A stretch of 64,000 nucleotides of DNA from Streptomyces sp. Root431 (GCF_001426585.1 NZ_LMEI01000009.1:134694-198693), one strand, 5' to 3'; shown: positions 39,811 through 49,045, numbered from the stretch's first letter. Numbers and translations: made by a program. The notes: a model not told the origin generated them from the letters alone.

Positions 39811-40782
39811 TCAGCTGGCGGGCGAGTGGAAGCGGCGGCGGTACTCCGCAGGGGCGGTGCCGAGCGCCTTGACGAAGGCGCGGCGCATCGCCTCCGGGGT
39901 CCCGTAGCCGGAAGTGCGGGAGACCTCCTCGACGCCGCGCGAGGTCTCCTCCAGGAGGCGGCGGGCGTGTTCGAGCCGGACCCGGTCGACGTAGCGGCCG
40001 GGGGTGGTGCCGGTCTCGGCGTGGAAGGCGCGGGCGAAGTGGCGGGGCGAGAGCCGGGCGCGGGCGGCGAGCGCCTCGACGGAGAGGTCGTCGCCGGGAT
40101 GCTCGGTGATCCACTGCTGGAGGTCGCGCAGCGGCTCCCGCTGTGCGGTCTGGGCGGACAACTGGACGCTGAACTGGGCCTGGTTGCCGGGGCGGCGCAG
40201 GAAGACGACCAGGTGGCGGGCGACGGTGAGGGCGATGTCCCGGCCGAGGTCCTCCTCGACGAGGGCGAGCGCCAGGTCGATGCCCGCGGTGACGCCGGCG
40301 GAGGTGGAGATGCGGCCGTCCCTGACGAAGATGGGGTTCGGGTCGACGTCGACCTCGGGATAGCAGCGGGCGAGGTGGTCGCAGGCGATCCAGTGGGTCG
40401 TCGCCCGGTGTCCGTCGAGGAGTCCGGCCTCGGCGAGGAGCAGCGCCCCGGTGCAGACGGAGACCAGCCGCCCGGCGCGCGGGGCGTGGGTGCGGAGCCA
40501 GTCGATCAGCGCGGGGTCGGGGCAGCGGGTGCCCTCGCCGCCGGGGACGACGAGGGTGTGCGGGGCGCCGTCGGCGACCGCCGCGGCGAGGGTGGTGTCG
40601 GGGAGCAGTCGCAGCCCGCTGTGCGTACGGACCGGTCCGCCGTCCAGGGAGGCGGTGCGGATCGGGTAAGCGGCGGGGTCGCCGGCGGCGCGACCCGCAC
40701 CGGCGAAGACCTCGTAGGGGCCGGTGACGTCGAGGCTCTGCACGCCGTCGAAGAGGACGACGAGTACGGGTCGCTGCGTCAT
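39811..40782 (-). CDS. GlxA-family AraC-type regulator with DJ-1 domain
   Basis: This 323-residue regulator has an N-terminal DJ-1/PfpI domain (VLFDGVQSLDVTGPYEVF, SVCTGALLLAEAGLL) and a C-terminal AraC double helix-turn-helix (LSVEALAARARLSPRHFARA, VSRTSGYGTPEAMRRAF). It probably senses a small molecule through the DJ-1 domain and activates nearby genes. The adjacent free-standing DJ-1 protein could make or remove the signal. The ATG at 40782 is divergent from the SCO6745 gene. Confidence 0.9.
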   Translation of the reverse strand: MTQRPVLVVLFDGVQSLDVTGPYEVFAGAGRAAGDPAAYPIRTASLDGGPVRTHSGLRLLPDTTLAAAVADGAPHTLVVPGGEGTRCPDPALIDWLRTHAPRAGRLVSVCTGALLLAEAGLLDGHRATTHWIACDHLARCYPEVDVDPNPIFVRDGRISTSAGVTAGIDLALALVEEDLGRDIALTVARHLVVFLRRPGNQAQFSVQLSAQTAQREPLRDLQQWITEHPGDDLSVEALAARARLSPRHFARAFHAETGTTPGRYVDRVRLEHARRLLEETSRGVEEVSRTSGYGTPEAMRRAFVKALGTAPAEYRRRFHSPAS

Positions 40783-40883
40783 GCCCCCATCCTTGGCGCG
40801 TCCGGTGTCGTCCGCAACGACGCACAACCCACCTTTTCTGCCATCGGGGCGCGGAGCCGGGAGGCCGCCGCCTGTTCCCGTCG

Positions 40884-40899
40884 TACCGACCAGTCGGTA
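40884..40899. promoter_or_regulatory. Palindromic operator upstream of the SCO6745-family gene
   Basis: TACCGAC-CA-GTCGGTA is a perfect 7+7 bp palindrome ending 11 bp before the ATG at 40911. Sequences of this form are typical TetR-family operators in actinobacteria. The neighbouring regulator is of the AraC type, so the protein that binds here is probably encoded elsewhere. Its position over the expected -10 region suggests repression. Confidence 0.6.
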
Positions 40900-40910
40900 A
40901 CCTTCGGCTC

Positions 40911-41777
40911 ATGACGACTGCCCTGCCGCCGCGCGCCGGACGCCGCTGCCACAACGCCCTCAACCCGCTGCACTCCACGCTCTACTTCTCGCCCGACCTG
41001 GACCGCGAGTTCGGCGCCCTCGGCTTCACGGACCAGAGTGCGATGCGGCTCGCCGCGCGGAGCGCCGCCCTCGGCGCGGTGGGCGCGGGCACGGTCGCGG
41101 CGACCTTCTACAACTACAACCACGAGCTGCTCGCCCGGCACCTCCCCGCCGTCTGGGAGACCGCCTCCCCCGCCGACGTCCTGGCCGCCCGGCTGCGCAC
41201 CGTCGACGCGACCCTGCGCCGGCTCCTGGGCGAGGAGACCGTCTCCTCCCCGGAGATGGCCGAGGCCGCGATGCTCGCCCTGCGCGCCACGGAGGCCTGC
41301 ACCCGGCACGCCCGGCCGCTCTACTCGGCCCACGCGGACCTGCCGGTGCCGGAGGCCCCGCACCTCGCCTACTGGTACGCCGCCACGCTGCTGCGCGAGC
41401 ACCGGGGCGACGGCCACCTCGCCGCCCTGCTCACGGTCGGACTCGACCCCGTCGAGGCCCTCGCCTCGCACACCGCCACCGGCAAGGGCATGTCCCCGCG
41501 CTGGGTCCTCGGCTCGCGCGGCTGGAAGCGCGCCGACTGGGACGCGGCCACGGAGCGGCTGCGCGAGCGCGGGATCCTCGACGCCGACGGCGAGCTCACC
41601 GAGGCCGGTACGGCGCTCCGCGACGAGCTGGAGCTCCTGACCGACCGGCTGGACACCGCCCCGTACGAGCACCTCGGCGCGGCCGGGGTCGAGCGGCTCA
41701 CCGAGCTGGGGCGCGGCTTCCTGATGACGGCGGCGGTCGCGGGCGCCTTCCCCGCGGACCTCGTCGGCAAGGGCTGA
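40911..41777 (+). CDS. SCO6745 family protein
   Basis: The 288-residue soluble protein starts with C-H-N-A-L-N-P-L-H-S and is mostly alpha-helical, with a winged-helix-like C-terminal part (WDAATERLRERGILDADGEL). I recognise it as the SCO6745 family, whose function is unknown. The start ATG at 40911 has no good ribosome site. A perfect TetR-type palindrome lies directly upstream, so it is probably under tight control. Confidence 0.82.
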   Translation: MTTALPPRAGRRCHNALNPLHSTLYFSPDLDREFGALGFTDQSAMRLAARSAALGAVGAGTVAATFYNYNHELLARHLPAVWETASPADVLAARLRTVDATLRRLLGEETVSSPEMAEAAMLALRATEACTRHARPLYSAHADLPVPEAPHLAYWYAATLLREHRGDGHLAALLTVGLDPVEALASHTATGKGMSPRWVLGSRGWKRADWDAATERLRERGILDADGELTEAGTALRDELELLTDRLDTAPYEHLGAAGVERLTELGRGFLMTAAVAGAFPADLVGKG

Positions 41778-41856
41778 CCGGGGGCGGCACGGGCGCGGGG
41801 ACGCGCGCAGGACGGGTCGGTTGCCGCATCCGGGTGACGGACCCGGCACAATGCAC

Positions 41857-42018
41857 GGGGGTGTCTCGCCGATCAGGCCGGATCAGGGAGCGGCGTCCGG
41901 TGCGGTGCATCGCATGGCGCCGGAGGGCCCCCATAGCGGAGCTATGGGGGCGCTTCGGCAACGCAGCGAGGTGCCGCACCAGGCGTCGCGAGCCCGGCAT
42001 GATCGGCGAGACACCCCC
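41857..42018 (+). repeat. Folded dispersed repeat, copy 1 (upstream of tex)
   Basis: This is a 162-bp element with 19-bp perfect terminal inverted arms (41857-41875 with 42000-42018). Inside are a pairing GGTGCGG/CCGCACC stem and a central 10-bp hairpin with a GGA loop (41928-41937 with 41941-41950). A second copy lies at 52984-53146. The single-stranded core, such as GGTGCGGTGCATCGCA and CGGCAACGC, is nearly identical between copies, while paired arms differ with compensating changes. It contains no ORF of its own and ends 39 bp before the tex start codon. Confidence 0.85.
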
Positions 42019-42057
42019 CTAGCAAGCTTGAGGCACGAGAAGGCGAGTCGGGACACC

Positions 42058-44502
42058 GTGACGACGTCCATCGAAGCAAGGATCGCCGAGGAACTCGGCG
42101 TACGCGAGCGACAGGTGAAGGCGGCCGTCGAGCTGCTCGACGGCGGTTCGACCGTGCCGTTCATCGCGCGCTACCGCAAGGAAGCGACCGAGATGCTCGA
42201 CGACGCGCAGCTCCGCACCCTGGAGGAGCGGCTGCGCTATCTGCGCGAGCTGGAGGACCGCCGGTCGGCGATCCTCGACTCGGTAAGCGAGCAGGGCAAG
42301 CTGACGGAGGAGCTGGAGGGCCGGATCCGGGCCGCCGACACCAAGGCGCGGCTCGAGGACATCTACCTGCCCTTCAAGCCGAAGCGCAGGACGAAGGCCC
42401 AGATCGCCCGCGAGGCCGGTCTGACGCCGCTGGCGGAGGGGCTGCTCGCGGACCCCTCGACGGAGCCGACGGCCGCCGCGGCCGCCTTCGTGGACGCGGA
42501 CAAGGGCGTCGCGGACGCCGCCGCGGCCCTGGAGGGCGCGCGGGCGATCCTCACCGAGAAGTTCTCCGAGGACGCCGACCTCATCGGCGAGCTGCGCGAG
42601 CGCATGTGGAGCCGGGGCCGGCTGGCCGCGAAGGTGCGCGACGGGCAGGAGGAGGCCGGGTCGAAGTTCGCCGACTACTTCGACTTCGCCGAGCCGTTCA
42701 CGGCGCTGCCCTCGCACCGCGTGCTCGCCATGCTGCGCGGCGAGAAGGAGGACGTCCTCAGCCTGGACCTGGAGCCCGAGGAGCCGTCCGAGACGCCCGG
42801 CCCGTCCTCGTACGAGGGGATCGTCGCGCACCGCTTCGGCGTGGCCGACCGGGGGCGCCCCGGCGACAAGTGGCTCCAGGACACGGTCCGCTGGGCCTGG
42901 CGGACCCGCATCCTGGTGCACCTCGGGATCGACCTGCGGCTGCGGCTGCGGACGGCCGCCGAGGACGAGGCGGTCCGGGTCTTCGCGGCCAACCTGCGCG
43001 ACCTGCTGCTCGCCGCGCCGGCCGGCACCCGGGCGACGCTCGGCCTCGACCCCGGCTTCCGTACCGGCGTGAAGGTGGCCGTCGTCGACGCGACCGGCAA
43101 GGTCGTGGCCACCGACACGATCTACCCGCACGTCCCCGCCAACAAGTGGGACCAGGCGCTCGACAGGATCGCGCGGCTCGCGAAGCAGCACGCGGTCGAG
43201 CTGATCGCGATCGGCAACGGCACGGCCTCCCGCGAGACCGACAAGCTGGCGGCCGAACTCCTCGCCAAGCACCCCGAGTTGAACCTGACCAAGGTGATGG
43301 TCTCGGAGGCCGGCGCCTCGGTCTACTCCGCCTCCGCCTTCGGCTCGCAGGAACTCCCCGACCTCGACGTGTCGTTGCGCGGCGCCGTCTCGATCGCGCG
43401 GCGGCTCCAGGACCCGCTGGCCGAGCTCGTGAAGATCGACCCGAAGTCGATCGGCGTCGGCCAGTACCAGCACGACCTGGCCGAGGTGAAGCTCTCGCGC
43501 TCGCTGGACGCCGTGGTCGAGGACTGTGTGAACGGCGTCGGCGTCGACGTCAACACCGCGTCCACGCCGCTGCTTTCGCGGGTCTCCGGGATCAGCGCCG
43601 GCCTCGCGGAGAACATCGTCGCGCACCGCGACGCCAACGGCCCGTTCCGCTCCCGCAAGGCGCTGAAGGACGTGGCCCGGCTCGGCCCGAAGGCGTACGA
43701 GCAGTGCGCGGGCTTCCTGCGCATCCGGGGCGGCGACGACCCGCTGGACGCCTCCTCGGTGCACCCGGAGGCGTACCCGGTGGTGCGCCGGATGGCGAAG
43801 ACGACGGGCGGCCAGGTCGCCGCGCTGATCGGCGACACGGGCACGCTGCGCTCGCTGCGGGCCGACGACTTCGTCGACGAGACCTTCGGTCTGCCGACGG
43901 TGACGGACATCCTGCGCGAGCTGGAGAAGCCGGGCCGCGACCCGCGACCGGCGTTCAAGACGGCCACCTTCAAGGAGGGCGTCGAGAAGATCGGCGACCT
44001 GGAATCGGGGATGGTCCTGGAGGGGGTCGTCACGAACGTGGCCGCCTTCGGGGCGTTCGTCGACATCGGTGTGCACCAGGACGGTCTCGTGCACGTGTCG
44101 GCGATGTCGAAGACCTTCGTCAAGGACCCGCGCGACGTCGTGAAGCCCGGTGACGTGGTCAAGGTCAAGGTCATGGACGTGGACATCCCGCGCAAGCGGA
44201 TCTCCCTGACCCTGCGCCTGGACGACGAGGCGGGCGCGGACGCCGGGGGCGGCGCGCCCAAGCGGGAGCGGGGCGGGGAGCGAGGCGGCGAGCGGGGTGG
44301 CGACCGGAGTGGTCGTCCGCCGCAGCAGCGTCGCGGTGCCGGCGGTGGCGGTGGTACCGGTGGCGGTGGCGGGAACAGGTCCCGTGACCGTGACCGCGGG
44401 CAGTCCCAGGCCCCGGCCGCCGCGAACAGCGCGATGGCCGACGCCCTCCGCAAGGCCGGGCTCCTGAACGAGGGCGGCGACGGGCGGCGCGGCCGCCGCT
44501 GA
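42058..44502 (+). CDS. tex: Tex family RNA-binding transcription factor
   Basis: The 814-residue protein has the Tex architecture: an N-terminal helical region (AAVELLDGGSTVPFIARYRK), a YqgF/RNase H-like domain (TLGLDPGFRTGVKVAVVD), helix-hairpin-helix modules (NTASTPLLSRVSGISAG) and a C-terminal S1 RNA-binding domain (GVVTNVAAFGAFVDIGVHQD). A Gly/Arg-rich tail of about 90 residues follows the S1 domain. Tex proteins bind nucleic acids and influence transcription. The GTG at 42058 was chosen; the 5' leader contains the folded repeat. Confidence 0.93.
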   Translation: MTTSIEARIAEELGVRERQVKAAVELLDGGSTVPFIARYRKEATEMLDDAQLRTLEERLRYLRELEDRRSAILDSVSEQGKLTEELEGRIRAADTKARLEDIYLPFKPKRRTKAQIAREAGLTPLAEGLLADPSTEPTAAAAAFVDADKGVADAAAALEGARAILTEKFSEDADLIGELRERMWSRGRLAAKVRDGQEEAGSKFADYFDFAEPFTALPSHRVLAMLRGEKEDVLSLDLEPEEPSETPGPSSYEGIVAHRFGVADRGRPGDKWLQDTVRWAWRTRILVHLGIDLRLRLRTAAEDEAVRVFAANLRDLLLAAPAGTRATLGLDPGFRTGVKVAVVDATGKVVATDTIYPHVPANKWDQALDRIARLAKQHAVELIAIGNGTASRETDKLAAELLAKHPELNLTKVMVSEAGASVYSASAFGSQELPDLDVSLRGAVSIARRLQDPLAELVKIDPKSIGVGQYQHDLAEVKLSRSLDAVVEDCVNGVGVDVNTASTPLLSRVSGISAGLAENIVAHRDANGPFRSRKALKDVARLGPKAYEQCAGFLRIRGGDDPLDASSVHPEAYPVVRRMAKTTGGQVAALIGDTGTLRSLRADDFVDETFGLPTVTDILRELEKPGRDPRPAFKTATFKEGVEKIGDLESGMVLEGVVTNVAAFGAFVDIGVHQDGLVHVSAMSKTFVKDPRDVVKPGDVVKVKVMDVDIPRKRISLTLRLDDEAGADAGGGAPKRERGGERGGERGGDRSGRPPQQRRGAGGGGGTGGGGGNRSRDRDRGQSQAPAAANSAMADALRKAGLLNEGGDGRRGRR

Positions 44503-44515
44503 CCGTACGACCGGT

Positions 44516-44548
44516 GCGAAGGCGAGGGGCCCTGCTCCTCGCCTTCGC
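44516..44548. terminator. Bidirectional terminator between tex and the HEAT-like gene
   Basis: GCGAAGGCGAGG (44516-44527) pairs perfectly with CCTCGCCTTCGC (44537-44548) around a nine-base loop. It lies between two convergent genes and can serve both. Confidence 0.75.
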
Positions 44549-44553
44549 CGGGG

Positions 44554-44955
44554 TTACGGCACGAAGCGCAGGGCCCACTCGGCGCGGTTGGCGACGGAGA
44601 GGTCGTCGTCCTCCGTCAGCGGCCGCAGCACACGGCCGGCCGTGTTCGGGTCCGCCTGGACCAGGTCGACGATCTCGGCGGCCAGGCCGTCCTGGTCGTC
44701 GCCGAGGTCGACGGCCGAGGCACGGATCAGGATCGGGAGGGCGTCCGGGCCGCCGATGGCGGCGAGGACCCCGCCGAGGAGTTCACGGGCGTAGGCGTTC
44801 CGCTCGCTGAGGGCGCGGTCCAGCTCCGCCTGGAGGCGGGGCAGGAGACCGGCGTCACCCGAGGCGGCGACCTCGTCGGCGAGGTCGATCGTCTCGTCGA
44901 CGTCCGCGTCGAGATCGTCCAGCATCGCGGTCAGCCGGGTCAGTAGGTCGGTCAT
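44554..44955 (-). CDS. Hypothetical helical protein (HEAT-like)
   Basis: The 133-residue acidic, all-helical protein (MTDLLTRLTAMLDDLDADVD ... LSVANRAEWALRFVP) has spaced helical pairs like a short HEAT/armadillo array and may be a protein-binding adaptor. The ATG overlaps the stop of the phosphatase-like gene (ATGA), placing it third in an operon after the ABC-F gene. No function can be given. Confidence 0.75.
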   Translation of the reverse strand: MTDLLTRLTAMLDDLDADVDETIDLADEVAASGDAGLLPRLQAELDRALSERNAYARELLGGVLAAIGGPDALPILIRASAVDLGDDQDGLAAEIVDLVQADPNTAGRVLRPLTEDDDLSVANRAEWALRFVP

Positions 44956-45686
44956 GGTGCCTCCTGGAAAGCGCCGTCCACGAGGACGGGGACGGCCGTC
45001 GAGCTGTCGATCTCTGCGGCCACGGCCACGTCCTGCGGAAAGCCGTACTCGTACAGTTCACGGCCCGAGTCACAGCCGTGCAAGGCGGCGACCGGGTCCT
45101 CCGTCGCGGCCCACAGCGTGGCCGCCGCGGTCGCCTCGGGGGTCGGTGTGCCCGTACCCGCACGCGCGAGGGCGGCGAGCACCGCTCCCGCGCCCAGCAG
45201 GTCTTCGAGGGCGGGGCGCAGCGAGCCGTCGGGCCACCGCTCGCCGGAGGCGACGACGGCGACCGGGCGGTCCTCGGAGCCGTACCCCCGGTCCGTGAGC
45301 AGGCGGGCGACGGCCGTGGCGTTGCGCAGGGAGGCGGCGATCACGGTCGCGCCGCGCTCCGCGGCCTCCGCCGCGATGGTGGAGCCGTTCGGGGAGGGCA
45401 GGACCAGGCGCGGCGGCATCGGGGCCGCGCGCAGGGCCGCCGGGGAGAGCGTCCACGGGTGCGCCTCGGTGGCCTCGCTCCGGCCGACGGCGAGGACCGC
45501 GTCCTTCTCCCGCGCGTACGCGACCGCGGTGGCGTCCCGCCAGCGGTACGGGTGGACGGCGGCGCCGGCCTCGACCGCGACGCCGACGGCCGTGGTGAAG
45601 GAGAGCACGTCGACCACGACGACGCAGGCGGCCGCCGGGGCGAGGGCCCGTGCCTCGACGGGCCCCCACCCGAAGGTGACCGTCAT
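44952..45686 (-). CDS. 2-phosphosulfolactate phosphatase-like protein (ComB family)
   Basis: The 244-residue protein has the ComB-family opening VVVVDVLSFTTAVGVAVEAG and PSPNGSTIAAEA, with AVVASGERWPDGSLRPALED further on. In archaea ComB dephosphorylates 2-phosphosulfolactate in coenzyme M synthesis. Streptomyces do not make coenzyme M as far as known, so the substrate here is probably different. The ATG overlaps the ABC-F stop by one base (TGATG). Confidence 0.82.
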   Translation of the reverse strand: MTVTFGWGPVEARALAPAAACVVVVDVLSFTTAVGVAVEAGAAVHPYRWRDATAVAYAREKDAVLAVGRSEATEAHPWTLSPAALRAAPMPPRLVLPSPNGSTIAAEAAERGATVIAASLRNATAVARLLTDRGYGSEDRPVAVVASGERWPDGSLRPALEDLLGAGAVLAALARAGTGTPTPEATAAATLWAATEDPVAALHGCDSGRELYEYGFPQDVAVAAEIDSSTAVPVLVDGAFQEAP

Positions 45687-47323
45687 CAGAGCTCGGTCAC
45701 CTTGCCGTCGGCGACCTCGATGCGGCGGGTCGTGCGGACGGCGTCGAGCATGCGCCGGTCGTGGGTGACCAGGAGCAGGGTGCCGGTGTACGAGTCGAGG
45801 GCGGACTCCAGCTGCTCGATGGCCGGCAGGTCGAGGTGGTTGGTCGGCTCGTCGAGGACGAGCAGGTTCACGCCCCGGCCCTGGAGCAGCGCGAGCGCGG
45901 CGCGCGTCCGCTCGCCCGGGGAGAGCGTGGTGGCGGGCCGCATCACATGGACGGCCTTGAGACCGAACTTGGCCAGCAGGGTACGGACCTCGGCGGGCTC
46001 CGTCTCGGGCACGGCCGCGCAGAACGCCTCCAGGAGCGTCTCCGTCCCGTGGAAGAGCTTGCGGGCCTGGTCGACCTCGCCGACGACGACGCCCGAGCCG
46101 AGGACCGCGTCCCCGGAGTCCAGCGGGAGGCGGCCGAGGAGGGCGGCGAGCAGCGTCGACTTCCCGGCGCCGTTGGCGCCCGTGACGGCGACCCGGTCGG
46201 CCCAGTCGATCTGGAGCGTGACGGGGCCGAAGGCGAAGTCGCCGCGGCGCACCTCGGCCTCGCGCAGCGTCGCCACGACCGAGCCGGAGCGCGGGGCGGA
46301 GGCGATCTCCATCCGCAGCTCCCACTCCTTGCGGGGCTCGTCGACGACGTCGAGGCGCTCGATCATGCGCTGGGTCTGCCGGGCCTTCGCGGCCTGCTTC
46401 TCGCTGGCCTCGCTGCGGGCGTTCCGGCCGAGCTTGTCGCTGTCGGTGGCCTTGCGGCGGGCGTTCTTGACGCCCTTGTCCATCCAGGACCGCTGCATGT
46501 GGCCGCGCGCTTCGAGGGCGGCCTTCTTGCCCGCGTACTCCTCGAAGTCCTCGCGCGCGTGGCGCCGGGCGGTGTCCCGCTCCTCGAGGTACGCGTCGTA
46601 ACCGCCGCCGTACAGGGTGATCTGCTGCTGGGCGAGGTCGAGTTCCAGGACCTTGGTGACCGTGCGGGTGAGGAACTCGCGGTCGTGGCTGATGACGACC
46701 GTCCCGGCGCGCAGCCCCTTCACGAAGGTCTCCAGGCGCTCCAGACCGTCGAGGTCCAGGTCGTTGGTGGGCTCGTCGAGGAGGAAGACGTCGTAGCGGG
46801 AGAGGAGCAGCGAGGCGAGACCGGCGCGGGCGGCCTGGCCGCCGGAGAGCGAGGTCATCGGCTGGTCGAGGCCGACGGTGAGGCCGAGGGAGTCGGCGAC
46901 CTCCTCGGCGCGCTCGTCGAGGTCGGCGCCGCCGAGGTTCAGCCAGCGGTCCAGCGTCGTGGCGTAGGCGTCGTCGGCGCCGGGCGTGCCGTCGACGAGG
47001 CCCTGGGTGGCCTCGTCCATGGCGGTCTGGGCGGCGGTGACGCCGGTGCGTCGGGCGAGGAACTCGCGCACGGTCTCCCCTGCGCGCCGCTCGGGCTCCT
47101 GCGGGAGGTGGCCGACGCTCGCGGTGGGCGGGGAGAGCCGCAGCTCGCCCTCCTCCGGGGTGTCGAGCCCGGCGAGCAGCCGGAGCAGGGTGGACTTCCC
47201 GGCGCCGTTGACGCCGACGAGGCCGATGACGTCCCCGGGGGCGACGACGAGGTCGAGCCCGGCGAAGAGGGTGCGTTCGCCGTGGCCGGCGGCGAGGTCC
47301 TTGGCGACGAGGGTTGCAGTCAT
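45686..47323 (-). CDS. ABC-F family ATPase
   Basis: This 545-residue protein has two ABC domains and no membrane segment. Walker A motifs are GVNGAGKST and GANGAGKST; signatures are SLSGGQAAR and TLSPGERTR; the Walker B motifs are LLDEPTNDLD and LVLDEPTNHLD. A charged linker of about 80 residues joins the domains. ABC-F proteins act on the ribosome in translation or antibiotic protection. The ATG at 47323 has no ribosome site; a TAGGAT hexamer ten bases upstream suggests a very short or absent leader. Confidence 0.92.
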   Translation of the reverse strand: MTATLVAKDLAAGHGERTLFAGLDLVVAPGDVIGLVGVNGAGKSTLLRLLAGLDTPEEGELRLSPPTASVGHLPQEPERRAGETVREFLARRTGVTAAQTAMDEATQGLVDGTPGADDAYATTLDRWLNLGGADLDERAEEVADSLGLTVGLDQPMTSLSGGQAARAGLASLLLSRYDVFLLDEPTNDLDLDGLERLETFVKGLRAGTVVISHDREFLTRTVTKVLELDLAQQQITLYGGGYDAYLEERDTARRHAREDFEEYAGKKAALEARGHMQRSWMDKGVKNARRKATDSDKLGRNARSEASEKQAAKARQTQRMIERLDVVDEPRKEWELRMEIASAPRSGSVVATLREAEVRRGDFAFGPVTLQIDWADRVAVTGANGAGKSTLLAALLGRLPLDSGDAVLGSGVVVGEVDQARKLFHGTETLLEAFCAAVPETEPAEVRTLLAKFGLKAVHVMRPATTLSPGERTRAALALLQGRGVNLLVLDEPTNHLDLPAIEQLESALDSYTGTLLLVTHDRRMLDAVRTTRRIEVADGKVTEL

Positions 47324-47427
47324 GAGGGTACGAATCCTAGGCGACCGCGCGAGCACGGGTCCGCCGGGCCGGGCGTGCTCCGGCCCGGCGTGCTCACGTC
47401 GGGCGCGCTCCGGCCGGCGCGCGCTGC

Positions 47428-47904
47428 TCAGGCTGCGGCGAGCCGTGCGCCGTGGGGCTCGGGCTCGGCGGTCGCGTCGCCGAGGAGGCGGAGGAGGACC
47501 GCCCGGTGGGTGTCGCCGCGGAAGCGGTACGGGCCGACGCCCGGGTAGCCGTCGCGGGCCGGGTCGACGGGATCATCGGGGCCGCCGGTCTGCCAGGCGA
47601 AGTCGCGCCAGACGACGTCCTCGCCCTCGCGCTCGACGACGGCCGTGACGGCGCCGCAGCCCGGGTCCTCGCAGTCGGGGCAGGAGTAGAGGATCCGGCG
47701 TCCGGCGGCGCACGCGGAGTCGAGGAGCAGCCCGCGGACGGACCCGGCGCGGAACACGGGCGGGAGGTCCGAGGCGAGGGGCGAGACGGCGTCGACGCCC
47801 TCGACCTCGTCGAGCCGGTGGAGCAGGGGCCTGCCGTCGACCACGAGATCGGGGGTGTCGCGGTGAGGGCCGGTGAGGTCGAGGAGCGTGTACGCGGGCG
47901 GCAT
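47428..47904 (-). CDS. Conserved hypothetical protein with Cys motif
   Basis: The 158-residue soluble protein contains CPDCEDPGCGAVTAV, four cysteines likely to bind zinc or form a structural site, then VVWRDFAWQTGG and PYRFRGDTHRAVLL. I recognise the type as a recurring Streptomyces hypothetical protein but know no function. ATG at 47904 is the first start giving a compact N terminus (MPPAYTLLDLTG). Confidence 0.7.
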   Translation of the reverse strand: MPPAYTLLDLTGPHRDTPDLVVDGRPLLHRLDEVEGVDAVSPLASDLPPVFRAGSVRGLLLDSACAAGRRILYSCPDCEDPGCGAVTAVVEREGEDVVWRDFAWQTGGPDDPVDPARDGYPGVGPYRFRGDTHRAVLLRLLGDATAEPEPHGARLAAA

Positions 47905-47986
47905 GCAGGAAGTATTTCCCCGGAGCGGGCCCCGTTCCATGGCTGGGGAGTCCCGGAAATGTCCCGGTCCCGGTACGGTCCCCGCC

Positions 47987-48943
47987 ATGGACAGCGACGT
48001 GATCGTGGTGGGTGGCGGGGTCGTCGGGCTGACGACGGCGGTGACCCTGGCGGAGCGCGGACTGCGCGTACGGATCTGGTCACGGGACGATGTGGCGGCG
48101 ACGACCTCGGCGGTGGCGGGTGCCCTGTGGTGGCCGTACCGGATCGAGCCGGCGGCGGAGGCCGGGGCCTGGGCGCTCACCTCGCTCCGGGTGTACGGGG
48201 AGCTGGCCGCCGATCCCGAGCGGACGGGGGTGCGGTGGGTGGCCGGGGTCCACGCGGACGTCGTGCTGGACGGCCTGGGTGCGTGGGCGAAGGAGGTCCC
48301 GGGGCTGCGGCAGCTGGCACCCGAGGAGGTGCCGGGGCCCTACGGCGTGGGCCTCGCGGCGCGGCTGCCGCTCATCGACATGCCGGTCCATCTCTCGTGG
48401 CTGCGAGGCCGGTTCGAGGCCGCGGGCGGGGTCTTCGAGCGGCGTGCGGTGACCGGCTTCGAGGAGGCGGCGGCGCGGGCGCGTGTGGTCGTCGACTGCG
48501 CGGGACTCGGCGCGCGGGAGCTCGTACCGGACGCCGGACTGCTGCCGGTGCGGGGGCAGTTGGTGCTGGTGGAGAATCCGGGCGTCGAGGAGTGGTTCAC
48601 GGCGGCGGACGAGGGAGCGGGCGAGACGACGTACTTCTTCCCGCAGCCGGGACGTCTCGTGCTCGGCGGGACGGCCGAGGAGGGGGCGGAGCGGCTCGAC
48701 GCCGACCCGGCGACGGCCGCGGCGATCGTCGCGCGGTGCGCGCGGGTGCGGCCGGAGATCGCGGGGGCGCGGATTCTCGGGCACCGGGTGGGCCTGCGGC
48801 CCGCTCGGGCGGGTGGTGTCCGCATCGAGGCGGTGCCGCTGCCGGGCGGCGGGCGGCTGGTGCACCACTACGGGCACGGCGGGGCGGGGGTGACGGTGGC
48901 CTGGGGCTGCGCGGAGCGGGCGGCGGAGCTGGCGAGCGGCTGA
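47987..48943 (+). CDS. FAD-dependent oxidoreductase, D-amino-acid-oxidase-like
   Basis: The 318-residue flavoprotein has IVVGGGVVGLTTAVTLAERG at the N terminus and the D-amino-acid-oxidase fingerprints AGALWWPYRIEP, VDCAGLGARELVPD, and VHHYGHGGAGVTVAWG at the end, the last being the typical DAO signature. It should oxidise D-amino acids to keto acids with oxygen. The ATG at 47987 has no ribosome site; TACGGT seven bases upstream fits a leaderless transcript. Confidence 0.9.
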   Translation: MDSDVIVVGGGVVGLTTAVTLAERGLRVRIWSRDDVAATTSAVAGALWWPYRIEPAAEAGAWALTSLRVYGELAADPERTGVRWVAGVHADVVLDGLGAWAKEVPGLRQLAPEEVPGPYGVGLAARLPLIDMPVHLSWLRGRFEAAGGVFERRAVTGFEEAAARARVVVDCAGLGARELVPDAGLLPVRGQLVLVENPGVEEWFTAADEGAGETTYFFPQPGRLVLGGTAEEGAERLDADPATAAAIVARCARVRPEIAGARILGHRVGLRPARAGGVRIEAVPLPGGGRLVHHYGHGGAGVTVAWGCAERAAELASG

Positions 48944-48996
48944 CGCGCGGCTGACGTGCGGCCGAGCCGGTGGCCCGGGCCGGCCCCGCGAACGGC

Positions 48997-49038
48997 CGCG
49001 GGGCGGGTACGGCCCCTTCGGACCGTACCCGCCCCGCG
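48997..49038. terminator. Strong bidirectional terminator hairpin
   Basis: A perfect 16-bp stem (CGCGGGGCGGGTACGG at 48997-49012 with its complement at 49023-49038) around a 10-base loop lies between the convergent oxidase gene and the small secreted protein gene. Confidence 0.8.
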
Positions 49039-49045
49039 CGAGCCG

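Noticed and set aside
39104..40978. Apparent 624-residue protein with the DJ-1 domain at its C terminus
   Set aside because: The first 410 codons are an out-of-frame reading of the GlxA-type regulator gene on the same strand; the real start is ATG at 39748 with AAAGGG upstream.
41857..42018. The folded repeat as a rho-independent terminator
   Set aside because: It is 160 bp with multiple conserved single-stranded segments and a second copy elsewhere, upstream of start codons. A simple terminator would not conserve loop sequences. A terminator-like side effect is still possible.
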